Part shown: one piece after another, positions 1 to 6,384 of the stretch
How positions within the stretch are numbered: position 1 is the stretch's first letter
Layout of the letters: every line of letters starts with the position of its first letter
Source of the DNA: Bacteroidales bacterium
GTDB lineage: Bacteria > Bacteroidota > Bacteroidia > Bacteroidales > JAGOPY01
Direction: 5' to 3'
DNA length: 33,751 bases
Assembly (NCBI GenBank): GCA_023229505.1
Contig: JALNZD010000046.1
Location: forward strand, 1-33,751
Program-made: the position numbers and the translations under genes
Notes under the pieces: generated by a model
Told to the model about the DNA's origin: nothing
The model's database searches: none
What the model saw: only the letters and a program-made list of their open reading frames with translations

Positions 1-59
1 GCTTCAATGGCTACCCGGGCCTTAAAGGCCGACGTAAATTTTCTTCTTTTTGCTTTCAT
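1..59 (-). CDS. IS3-type transposase OrfA, N-terminal fragment cut by window edge
   Basis: Reading leftward from the ATG at 59, the 19 complete codons give MKAKRRKFTSAFKARVAIE. This is the standard opening of IS3-family OrfA proteins (basic start, then the K-F-S/T-x-x-F-K-A-x-V-A-x-E-A signature of the N-terminal helix-turn-helix). The rest lies outside the window, so family and completeness cannot be judged. OrfA normally binds the IS ends and is joined to OrfB by frameshifting. Confidence 0.8.
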   Translation of the reverse strand, partial: MKAKRRKFTSAFKARVAIE

Positions 60-120
60 AATACCACTGTTAAAATTAGACTTTTTTCAACTTAACCAGT
101 GGTCTGAATTTTGGGGAGTA
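1..120 (-). mobile_element. End of an IS3-like insertion sequence
   Basis: The transposase start codon at 59 is followed outward by about 60 non-coding bases. They include an AT-rich leader and the block CCCCAAAATTCAGACCACTGG (leftward, about 116-96), which resembles an IS3-type terminal repeat. The outer boundary is inferred to be near 118-120, because the stop codon of the next gene begins at 123-121. The other end and the target duplication are outside the window, so the boundary is approximate. Confidence 0.55.
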
Positions 121-633
121 TTATACAGAGTTTAAAAGAATGACAGGAAGAACAATATTTACAGCCAACCAGACAACAATAAAAACAACAATAGCAACAC
201 CAATTAGCCATGCGATTAAACTAGTTAACCCACTGTCCTCGGATGATGACGAATAAGAAACAGGACTTGTTTTCTTTGGGATTTTTCTCGTAATAATGCC
301 ATTGGGACAATCTTCTGTTGCGTGATTTTTACTGCCACAAACTTTACATTGAGTTGAAAAAGCTCCATGCGGACAGTCTTTTGTCGCATGTTCTTTGCTA
401 CCACAAACCTTACATTCTGTTGAAAATGCACCATGAGGACAATCTTTTGTTGCATGATTCTTACTACCACAAACCTTACATTTTGTGGAGAATCCACTAT
501 GTGGACAGTCTTTTGTCGCATGATCTTTACTTCCGCAAACTTTACATTCTACGGATAAGTTTCCATGAGGGCAATTACTTGTTGAATGTTCTAAACTCCC
601 ACATATAGAACATTTAGTTGAAAAAAGTCCCAT
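121..633 (-). CDS. Tail-anchored protein with five CCHC zinc-knuckle repeats
   Basis: This is a predicted 170-residue protein of unknown function. Five zinc knuckles of the form C-x2-C-G-S-x2-H-x-T-x2-C-P start at residues 8, 30, 52, 74 and 96, an exact 22-residue period, joined by short linkers such as PHGAFST. A basic, serine-rich linker (about 112-134) leads into one long hydrophobic segment (about 136-167) at the C-terminus, so the knuckles probably face the cytoplasm on a C-terminal anchor. I chose the ATG at 633; an upstream in-frame TTG at 660 would add nine residues but has no support. CCHC knuckles usually bind single-stranded nucleic acid or protein. The stop codon abuts the IS end, so the native C-terminus might have been altered by the insertion. 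Confidence 0.7.
   Translation of the reverse strand: MGLFSTKCSICGSLEHSTSNCPHGNLSVECKVCGSKDHATKDCPHSGFSTKCKVCGSKNHATKDCPHGAFSTECKVCGSKEHATKDCPHGAFSTQCKVCGSKNHATEDCPNGIITRKIPKKTSPVSYSSSSEDSGLTSLIAWLIGVAIVVFIVVWLAVNIVLPVILLNSV
307..612 (-). repeat. 66-bp tandem repeat coding for zinc knuckles
   Basis: Five copies of a 66-bp unit, each encoding one 22-residue CCHC knuckle, lie head to tail inside the gene. The inner copies are nearly identical at the DNA level (for example the block around CTTTTGTCGCATG), while the N-terminal copy is the most diverged. Copy number is therefore likely to vary between strains. Confidence 0.8.
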
Positions 634-1073
634 ATCAATAAGTTTTAATTGTTTGATCAATTATTTATAACTTTATGCTTCTCAACTCGCACTTAGCATG
701 ACCGCTAATACCTTATACCCGCTATTCCTGCTGCCCTATATATAAAATAGGCATGTGGATAGGCGATGGAGTATAGGGTGTTAGTTCGGTTATACAAATG
801 TTTTACAACCTCGTAAAGTTACAATTTTTTAGATTTTCCCACAAACATTCGTTTTCTTGGTCACTTAAGTCAAATCATGAAGATTGAAATGCAGGGTGCA
901 GATACATAAGGCAAATCAGCAAGGACGATTTTACATTTAACATGAGGGGGAATTCAGAGGAATCAACTTGGTTTGGGGTTGTATGGATTCATGTTATCAA
1001 ATAGTCAGTGCCAAAACCTTTTTATGAATCAGAAATCCTATAAATTTTTGCTATTTTTACAAAAAAAATTGTA
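634..1073. other. 440-bp intergenic region with repeat debris
   Basis: No credible gene is seen on either strand. The region contains a palindromic element at 704-784 that matches, in inverted orientation, one at 33334-33415. It also contains a 15-bp block, GACGATTTTACATTT (924-938), that recurs at 2291-2305 next to the inverted repeat beside the barrel gene. The remainder is AT-rich with no convincing terminator or complete promoter. Confidence 0.6.
704..784 (-). repeat. Palindromic repeat, left copy (inverted relative to right copy)
   Basis: Read on the minus strand this roughly 80-bp block aligns with 33334-33415 at about 80 percent identity by eye. The shared blocks are CATCGCCTAT, CACATGCCTATT and ATAGCGGGTATAAGGTA. 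Its two outer arms (CTAACACCCTATAC and GTATAAGGTATTAG) are complementary with few mismatches, so each copy can fold on itself. The right copy directly follows a tyrosine recombinase remnant, so I infer that this family belongs to a recombinase-associated element. Confidence 0.7.
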
Positions 1074-1274
1074 ATGAGTGCATTAGTAATCAAAGCAGAT
1101 AATCAAAGTAATAAAATTCTTAAGGAATTGGCAAAAAAGCTGGGAGCAAATGTCCTTAATATTAATGATGATCAATATGAGGATTTATCATTGGGTTATC
1201 TAATGGATAAAACTAAAACCGGAAAAAGCGTAAGCCGGGCTTCGATTATAAAAAAAATTTATAATAGCGCATAG
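1074..1274 (+). CDS. Small antitoxin-like protein (66 aa)
   Basis: This short ORF encodes MSALVIKADNQ... followed by a predicted helix (NKILKELAKKLGANV) and a basic C-terminal helix (ASIIKKIYNSA). The opening beta-strand 'ALVIKAD' followed by helices resembles small Bacteroidota proteins annotated as antitoxins. No toxin gene follows: the next gene is the pirin, 40 bp downstream. Identity is therefore weak. It could also be an orphaned antitoxin or an unrelated small protein. Codon use looks coding, and the ORF stands alone in frame with an ATG. Confidence 0.5.
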   Translation: MSALVIKADNQSNKILKELAKKLGANVLNINDDQYEDLSLGYLMDKTKTGKSVSRASIIKKIYNSA

Positions 1275-1314
1275 GAAAGATATTTATAAATCCTTTCCTT
1301 AAATTTGGCCAGTC

Positions 1315-2259
1315 ATGCAAACCCGTCCCATAAAAACCCTTCTTAAATCAAAGCCGACCCTTGAAGGAGCCGGCGTTCACCTGAAGCGCGCCTTCGGGTA
1401 TTATGAAGTACCGCAATTCGATCCGTTCCTGTTGATGGACGATTTCAGGAATGACGAGCCGAATAAATATCTCCGGGGCTTTCCCTGGCATCCGCACCGG
1501 GGGATTGAGACCATTACCTACATGCTGGAAGGTTTTGCCGAGCATGGCGACAGCATGGGAAACAAGGGGACGATCGGACCGGGAGATATTCAATGGATGA
1601 CGGCCGGGAGCGGCATCATCCACCAGGAAATGCCAAAACCGGGGCCTGACGGTAAAATGTACGGCTTTCAGCTTTGGGCCAACCTTCCGGCATCGAATAA
1701 AATGATGCATCCAAGATACCAGGATGTGAAAGCGGCTGATATTCCTGAACTGATATTGGAAAACGGGGTGAAAATCCGTGTAATCTGTGGTGAAATAAAT
1801 GGAATAAAAGGTCCGGTCAGAGATATCATTATTGACCCGGAATACCTGGATATTACTGTTCCGCCTGATGCCGGATATGTCCATCCCACTAAAAAAGGCT
1901 ATACGGTTTTTGCCTACGTGATCGGAGGAGACGGGGAGACGGGGAGACATGGAGACGGGGAGACGGGGAGACATGGAGACGGGGAGACGGGGAGATATGG
2001 AGACGGGGAGACGGGGAGACATGGAGACGGGGAGACATGGGGAAAAGGGGAGAATTTTGTGGAAAATGAAATGCTGGTGCTATTCGAGGATGGCGATCAG
2101 GTGAGCTTTAAAACCGGGGGAGAGCCGATGCGATTTCTTTTAATATCCGGAAAACCGCTCAGCGAGCCCATTGCCTGGGGCGGGCCGATCGTGATGAATA
2201 CAACTGAGGAATTGGATCTGGCGTTTGAGGAATACCGTCGCGGGACGTTTATCAGATAG
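1315..2259 (+). CDS. Pirin family protein with internal octapeptide repeat
   Basis: This is a 314-residue bicupin of the pirin family. The metal ligands of the N-terminal cupin are visible as His59, His61, His103 and Glu105 in the motifs WHPHRGIETITYMLEGF and GSGIIHQE. The C-terminal part keeps the typical GGEPMRFLLISGKPLSEPI segment. Pirins are iron-binding proteins, some of which act as quercetinases or as redox-sensing partners of other proteins; the role here cannot be told. Residues 203-247 are an inserted low-complexity run of GDGETGRH-type units that family members lack. It falls in a loop of the second cupin between two conserved strands. The reading frame is maintained through it. 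Confidence 0.92.
   Translation: MQTRPIKTLLKSKPTLEGAGVHLKRAFGYYEVPQFDPFLLMDDFRNDEPNKYLRGFPWHPHRGIETITYMLEGFAEHGDSMGNKGTIGPGDIQWMTAGSGIIHQEMPKPGPDGKMYGFQLWANLPASNKMMHPRYQDVKAADIPELILENGVKIRVICGEINGIKGPVRDIIIDPEYLDITVPPDAGYVHPTKKGYTVFAYVIGGDGETGRHGDGETGRHGDGETGRYGDGETGRHGDGETWGKGENFVENEMLVLFEDGDQVSFKTGGEPMRFLLISGKPLSEPIAWGGPIVMNTTEELDLAFEEYRRGTFIR
1931..2040 (+). repeat. In-frame 8-bp/24-bp tandem repeat inside pirin gene
   Basis: The DNA is built of the octamers ACGGGGAG and ACATGGAG in the order A-A-B, giving a 24-bp higher-order unit that encodes an octapeptide and therefore never shifts frame. About 13 to 14 octamers are present, with one point variant (ATATGGAG). The tract is strongly purine-rich on the plus strand. 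Confidence 0.9.
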
Positions 2260-2260
2260 T

Positions 2261-2299
2261 AATTTCATGGACGATTGAACATGGACGATGGACGATTTT
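2261..2299 (+). repeat. Left arm of long inverted repeat flanking the barrel gene
   Basis: The block CATGGACGATTGAACATGG and its continuation (2266-2299) match the reverse complement of 3117-3150 at 33 of 34 positions. Internally it is made of heptamers (ATGGACG, ATTGAAC, ATGGACG, ATGGACG). It begins 2 bp after the pirin stop codon and lies just upstream of the barrel gene's start. Confidence 0.85.
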
Positions 2300-2334
2300 A
2301 CATTTCATTTAGAATGTGCCATTTCACAAAGGAA

Positions 2335-3072
2335 ATGAAATTAATATCTGTCATATTTTTTGTTTGCCTATTTGCCGGAATACCGTTTTGTGGAGTATCA
2401 CAAAGTGAAGTGGGTTCGAACAACAAATGGTGGGTCGGAATGAGCGTTGCCCCGCAGTTTTCTCACCCGTACTACCGAACATCTCCTAAATATCAGCCTA
2501 TTGCCGATTTGCATGATTCATTATATTCGGAAAATACGGGCTTTTCAATCGGCCCTGTGATACACTTTCAATTTAATGAGCATTTAACTTTGAATTCAGG
2601 CTTGTTATTGGCAGATGAAAGATCTGAATCCCTGACATTAAAACTTGGCCCTGGATCTGATCCTGCACTTTATCCCTGTGATTGCTACTCAATTAAATTA
2701 TCAGACTTGTTCCTTGATATTCCGTTGATTTTAAAATACAATTATTTAAACGAGAAACTCATCAGCCTGTATGTAGCCGGAGGTTTCGTTAACCATTTCC
2801 GTTTTATTGAGAGCAGGAAATCATTCTACGAATGTCCATGGGCAGGCATGGAAGGTTTGGCCAGCTCCTATACAGGTTTCACAAACATGTTTTCCTATCA
2901 GCTTGCAGCATCTGTTGGAGCCGGAATCGAATTCAGGGCGGCAAAGAGACTCATGATCGCCTTTCATCCGTCTTTCGAAATTTCTTTACTGAATATTAAA
3001 GAATCCATGGAAATTCAGAAACTTTACTATTTACTCGGATTGAATCTGCAGGTTGTTTACCAATTGAATTGA
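2335..3072 (+). CDS. Outer-membrane beta-barrel protein (PorT-like / OMP_b-brl type)
   Basis: This is a 245-residue secreted protein. A signal peptide (MKLISVIFFVCLFAGIPFCGVSQS) is followed by amphipathic strands with alternating aromatic residues (for example FSIGPVIHFQFNEHLTLNSGL and YQLAASVGAGIEFRAAKRLM). A closing strand, YYLLGLNLQVVYQLN, is typical of Bacteroidota porin-family barrels of the PorT/OMP_b-brl type. I chose the ATG at 2335, directly ahead of the signal peptide and preceded by AAAGGA; an upstream TTG at 2275 would put a non-signal extension in front. Cysteine pairs in the middle (PCDCYS, ECPW) may form disulfides. Function and ligand are unknown. The gene is bracketed by inverted repeats. 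Confidence 0.75.
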   Translation: MKLISVIFFVCLFAGIPFCGVSQSEVGSNNKWWVGMSVAPQFSHPYYRTSPKYQPIADLHDSLYSENTGFSIGPVIHFQFNEHLTLNSGLLLADERSESLTLKLGPGSDPALYPCDCYSIKLSDLFLDIPLILKYNYLNEKLISLYVAGGFVNHFRFIESRKSFYECPWAGMEGLASSYTGFTNMFSYQLAASVGAGIEFRAAKRLMIAFHPSFEISLLNIKESMEIQKLYYLLGLNLQVVYQLN

Positions 3073-3116
3073 TCTTAAACTTTGATGATTTATATTGCAG
3101 ATTTTCAATCATATGA

Positions 3117-3154
3117 AAAATCGTCCATCGTCCATGTTCAATCGTACATGAATT
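3117..3154 (-). repeat. Right arm of long inverted repeat flanking the barrel gene
   Basis: This is the reverse-complement partner of 2261-2299, with one mismatch in the 34-bp core. It lies between the convergent ends of the barrel gene and the DUF4956 gene, and its edge overlaps the DUF4956 stop codon (3155-3153). Confidence 0.85.
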
Positions 3155-3839
3155 AAAACGCGATATTGGCTTCGTCCTGATCGAAATAGAGGTTAAACCT
3201 GACCTTTTCTGTTAAGCCGGTAAATTCTTCCACCAGGTCGGTACTTCTGTATTTTCTCCGTAGGCTGAACTGGTAAAATGCCTCTACATTGTTTCCCTCA
3301 CCCTGGTTTTTCAGGTTAGTCAGCCGGACCCCACGGCAATACTTTTTCAGGATTTCCGAAACCTTTCCCTCGGTGGCTTTGGAAGGAGGATAAATTACTT
3401 GTAGCACATACTCGGCTTTTCCTGGAGCACCGAAATTAAAAGTGACCATGACCACCGATACGAGGCAGATGACCAGCGTACTGGCAATAGCTATGGCATG
3501 CAGGCCGACCCCGGAAGCCATCCCCACCGCCAGGGCAAAAAAGATGTAGACGATATCCTGTACATCCCTCACTGCCGTCCGGAACCGGATGATCGACATG
3601 GCGCCCACAAGGCCGAAAGCACGTGCCAGGTTATTGCCTATCACCATGATCACCAAAGTAGTAATTAACGACAACAATACCAGCGAATTGACGTAGGTTG
3701 CCGAATAGCTTGGGCCTTTGTAAATATACCGGTAAACCAGTGCTATGACAATCCCGCAGGCAAGCGAAACTGCCAGGTTGGTCAGCACAGTGTAAACGCT
3801 GAGCGGGAAAAGATCTATGCTTTGAAATTCTTCTAACAT
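3153..3839 (-). CDS. DUF4956 family membrane protein
   Basis: This 228-residue integral membrane protein has about four hydrophobic segments in its first 150 residues. These include the family's conserved stretch FGLVGAMSIIRFRTAVRDVQD, partly embedded between helices, followed by a soluble C-terminal domain of about 80 residues. I chose the ATG at 3839 because it starts just before the first transmembrane segment and lies 11 bp after the upstream stop; a longer in-frame start would overlap the VTC gene. Family members are habitually found next to VTC-domain polyphosphate polymerases, as here, which suggests a shared function. The exact role is unknown. Confidence 0.85.
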   Translation of the reverse strand: MLEEFQSIDLFPLSVYTVLTNLAVSLACGIVIALVYRYIYKGPSYSATYVNSLVLLSLITTLVIMVIGNNLARAFGLVGAMSIIRFRTAVRDVQDIVYIFFALAVGMASGVGLHAIAIASTLVICLVSVVMVTFNFGAPGKAEYVLQVIYPPSKATEGKVSEILKKYCRGVRLTNLKNQGEGNNVEAFYQFSLRRKYRSTDLVEEFTGLTEKVRFNLYFDQDEANIAF

Positions 3840-3850
3840 CTGGTTATTGA

Positions 3851-4612
3851 TTATATACCTTTCCAGTGCATCAGCCTGAACATATCCGCCTTCCGCGACG
3901 GCTCGGTCAGGTGATGGGAATCTATACAAAAGACATATTTTGATGCCGACCGTTTGATCAGTCCTAACCTTCCGATGATAGGCCTAAGCCAGCCCGGAAA
4001 ATGATCTTTGAACTTAACCTCGAAGATGAAGTTGTTTTTGAGGGCCGGAATAGCTTTTTCCTCTGAATATAGATCATCGATATTTGGATAAGCTACACTC
4101 CGCAAATTTTTATCAATCGTTACCCTCACGTCATTCTTAAACCGGTCGTAATAAGCTTCCCGCTCATAGATCACCAGGACTACCGGTTTTAGGTTATTTC
4201 TGTAAACGTGATAAAGAAACTTCCCTGCACCATTCACCCCATGATCATCTTCGACATCACCGAATGCCCTGGAACCTTCACCGGCCAACAGACGTTTCAT
4301 GACTTCAAATGTTAACCGTTCACGGTCTTTTTCAATGGGTTCCTTGAATTTCCTTTTGATCTCGAGAAAAACCATATCATCCCCGTTTGGCCGGTTATAG
4401 CCCCTGATCCTGATCTTTTTCCTGGTTTTGTATCCGTCGATTTTTTCGAAATAGTAATCGAACCGGGATGTGTCGAAATAAACAGACCTGACGGTATATT
4501 GATGATCGGCCATTGCCAAAGCATAGGGATCAAGCTCGACATAAGGGCTTATAGCCTCCCGGAGCTGATCCATCCGGCTGACCGGCACGACGTATTTGAA
4601 TTCATACTTCAT
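3851..4612 (-). CDS. VTC-domain polyphosphate polymerase-like protein
   Basis: A single VTC domain fills this 253-residue protein. The basic and acidic residues of the triphosphate tunnel are visible as KYEFKYVV at the N-terminus, VRSVYFDT, KIRIRGY, FLEIKRK, FIFEVKFKDHFPGWL and SASKYVFC. In yeast Vtc4 this fold makes polyphosphate from ATP. Bacterial stand-alone versions are presumed to do the same or to hydrolyse triphosphates. The gene lies between a membrane adaptor (3-bp gap upstream) and DUF4956 (11-bp gap downstream), indicating one operon whose polymerase may be membrane-coupled. Confidence 0.88.
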   Translation of the reverse strand: MKYEFKYVVPVSRMDQLREAISPYVELDPYALAMADHQYTVRSVYFDTSRFDYYFEKIDGYKTRKKIRIRGYNRPNGDDMVFLEIKRKFKEPIEKDRERLTFEVMKRLLAGEGSRAFGDVEDDHGVNGAGKFLYHVYRNNLKPVVLVIYEREAYYDRFKNDVRVTIDKNLRSVAYPNIDDLYSEEKAIPALKNNFIFEVKFKDHFPGWLRPIIGRLGLIKRSASKYVFCIDSHHLTEPSRKADMFRLMHWKGI

Positions 4613-4615
4613 GGG

Positions 4616-5674
4616 TCAGAAAGATACGGAAAAATTCCGTTTAAGATACTCGAGAAGCGAAACTTTATCGCAATAAATCCTGCATTGGACCACCATACCG
4701 GGATAAATTCCCTGCGTTGGCTCTGTCGTTACCGCCCTGGCTATGACGAACTGCTGGTTCTGGATCAAATTGATAGTTTCATCAAATCCTTTAAAAGAAG
4801 CGTTGACAGTTATTTTATTATCAGGAGTAGAGAATGTAACCTTGTATAAGCTGTTCAGGTAGGAAGAATGCTGGTAAGGCACCGGTATCTTGAGCAAAAG
4901 CCTGCTGATGTCGCTTACCTTGAGAATCCCGCCGATTTCAGTATCATAGCTCAGCAGGCCACTTATAGGAGGTGCAATAGTATATTGTGCTTTCTGGGTT
5001 TCAAGCCGGCTAATTTCTATTTCGTAAGAACGGATTTTCTGCTCTGAAAGATTTATAACCGGTTCTTTTTCCCCGGTGCTCAAAGACATCAATGCATCAT
5101 AAGCGACCTGGGTATTAATTTCTGCCAGCTTCAGTGCATTTTCATACATATCATAATCGGCCGGGGTGATCACACTGTCGCTATAAAGCCTTTCCTGCCT
5201 GGCAAAGTTCTTCTTTTCCAGGTCCAGTTGCTGCATGGCGTAATTATACTGCCGCTGCGCCTGTTCCACCATCGACTGCTTCTCGCCGGTGGAAACCACA
5301 TTCATGTTCGCAATCTCGACCTCGCGAAGGTTATTGAGGCGGGTAATCTCGTTCTGGATAAAATAGGATTCAATGTAAGCTACCGTATCATTTACGCCGA
5401 TGGCAGTATCAAATTCAAGGTCTTCCCTGATCACCAGTTCCGCAATATCCCCTCTTTCAAAACGGTAATTTTTAAAATCCCCCAGGGCATCGGTTTCATA
5501 ATTATACGTCTGGCTCCAGAATCCTTCTTCCGTGCCCCGCGATAGTTTCCATTCCTTCACGGGATAAACTTTTGCGGATACTACAAAACTATAACGTACC
5601 GGGATAGGCAGGAAAATGACAAGGATGGCCAAAATAAGAAGAAGAATAAGTATGTGACGCTTATTGATATGCAT
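4616..5674 (-). CDS. HlyD-family membrane fusion/adaptor protein
   Basis: A short cytoplasmic N-terminus and one transmembrane helix (ILILLLILAILVIFLPI) precede a periplasmic part with a beta-domain. A long coiled-coil hairpin follows (about residues 125-230, rich in E, Q, N and L, e.g. EQAQRQYNYAMQQLDLEKKNF). The second lipoyl/barrel segment (APPISGLLSYDTEIGGILKVSD) completes the HlyD-type pattern. No transporter or TolC partner is adjacent; instead it is translationally close to the VTC and DUF4956 genes. I chose the ATG at 5674; an in-frame TTG at 5695 is the alternative. The first gene of its operon, it has a good -7 element upstream. Confidence 0.8.
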   Translation of the reverse strand: MHINKRHILILLLILAILVIFLPIPVRYSFVVSAKVYPVKEWKLSRGTEEGFWSQTYNYETDALGDFKNYRFERGDIAELVIREDLEFDTAIGVNDTVAYIESYFIQNEITRLNNLREVEIANMNVVSTGEKQSMVEQAQRQYNYAMQQLDLEKKNFARQERLYSDSVITPADYDMYENALKLAEINTQVAYDALMSLSTGEKEPVINLSEQKIRSYEIEISRLETQKAQYTIAPPISGLLSYDTEIGGILKVSDISRLLLKIPVPYQHSSYLNSLYKVTFSTPDNKITVNASFKGFDETINLIQNQQFVIARAVTTEPTQGIYPGMVVQCRIYCDKVSLLEYLKRNFSVSF

Positions 5675-5745
5675 TAGGATCAATTTCCTGCTCAAAAACA
5701 GTTTAAAATGCTAAATATAGGGAATAAGCGCTATTTCTAGCAACG

Positions 5746-5753
5746 CAAAGTTA
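5746..5753 (-). promoter_or_regulatory. Bacteroidota-type -7 element for the HlyD-VTC-DUF4956 operon
   Basis: On the minus strand the octamer TAACTTTG is a perfect match to the TAnnTTTG consensus of the Bacteroidota primary sigma factor, about 70 bp upstream of the HlyD-type start. No clear -33 TTTG is seen at the right spacing, so the call rests on the -7 box and its position in the 117-bp gap. Confidence 0.45.
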
Positions 5754-5791
5754 ATTTATTATTGAGTTTTATATTGAATAATTGCTCTAGC

Positions 5792-6355
5792 CTATTCCTT
5801 AATTATCCAACTTTTATTTCGTATTGAAACTTTGTCGGGATTGAAATCCCAGTTCATGTTATTAAACTCAATTATTTTATCTGCAAATTCAATGACTTCA
5901 ACACAGCTATTTTTAACTGAATGATTCATTAAATTTTTGATTACAATAAATAATCCCGGTTCGATAACCTTTCTGATCGTATTAGACTCTATAATAACCA
6001 AGGCGTTATCCGGTATTATTCTCAAAATAGCATTAATCCCTTTTTCCAAAGAATTTCTGTCCACTATCAACAGGTAAACTTTTTTAGCGCCTGCTTTCAG
6101 CATTCTTGAGGTGTCTTTAGATGAATCCATTGTCTTTTCTTCAATAATTTCATAATCACCGGTTAATGAGTCGCATAAACCACAGCCCTCTGCACCTCTA
6201 TGACAACTTACTTCATTCTTATCTACAGGTATTACTTTTACCCCGATTATTTCTTTCTGAGTTGAATGTTTTTCAATTATTCTGCAGGCAAACTCTGTTT
6301 TTCCTGTATTTCTACCAGTGGATCCAATGATCAGAATATTTGATTTGACGGTCAT
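5792..6355 (-). CDS. MobB-like P-loop NTPase at the end of the bam operon
   Basis: This 187-residue protein carries a Walker A loop at residues 11-20 (GSTGRNTGKT), the DTSRMLKAGAKKVYLL segment and the IESNTIRKVIEPGLFIV segment. All three are typical of MobB, the GTP-binding partner in molybdopterin guanine dinucleotide synthesis. A cysteine/histidine cluster C-H-x5-G-C-x2-C at 51-61 could bind a metal. It lies 29 bp after bamI on the same strand, so it is probably cotranscribed. BamB belongs to the AOR family, whose cofactor is a tungsto-bispterin without nucleotide. A role in tungstopterin handling or insertion for BamB is therefore an inference, and ordinary MGD synthesis is the alternative. 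The gene is visibly more AT-rich than the bam genes. Confidence 0.75.
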   Translation of the reverse strand: MTVKSNILIIGSTGRNTGKTEFACRIIEKHSTQKEIIGVKVIPVDKNEVSCHRGAEGCGLCDSLTGDYEIIEEKTMDSSKDTSRMLKAGAKKVYLLIVDRNSLEKGINAILRIIPDNALVIIESNTIRKVIEPGLFIVIKNLMNHSVKNSCVEVIEFADKIIEFNNMNWDFNPDKVSIRNKSWIIKE

Positions 6356-6384
6356 TCGGTCGCTGCTTTAGATAAAATCATCGC

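Noticed and set aside
225..608. Open frames in other phases across the zinc-knuckle gene
   Set aside because: They arise because a 66-bp repeat keeps all frames open; the translations are repetitive without known motifs.
704..784. The palindromic element as an integron attC site
   Set aside because: It is palindromic and near recombinase genes, and the right copy ends in GTTGAAC, which fits GTTRRRY. However, no matching RYYYAAC box is at the other end, the left copy lacks the box, and no cassette array is seen.
1348..2022. Long open frame opposite the pirin gene
   Set aside because: It is a shadow of the pirin coding strand, with no domain and with its start inside the octamer repeat.
3073..3152. 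Bidirectional terminator between the convergent barrel and DUF4956 genes
   Set aside because: The only stem (GATTTTCA with TGAAAAATC) is weak, AT-only and bulged; the long inverted repeat there pairs with a site 850 bp away rather than locally.
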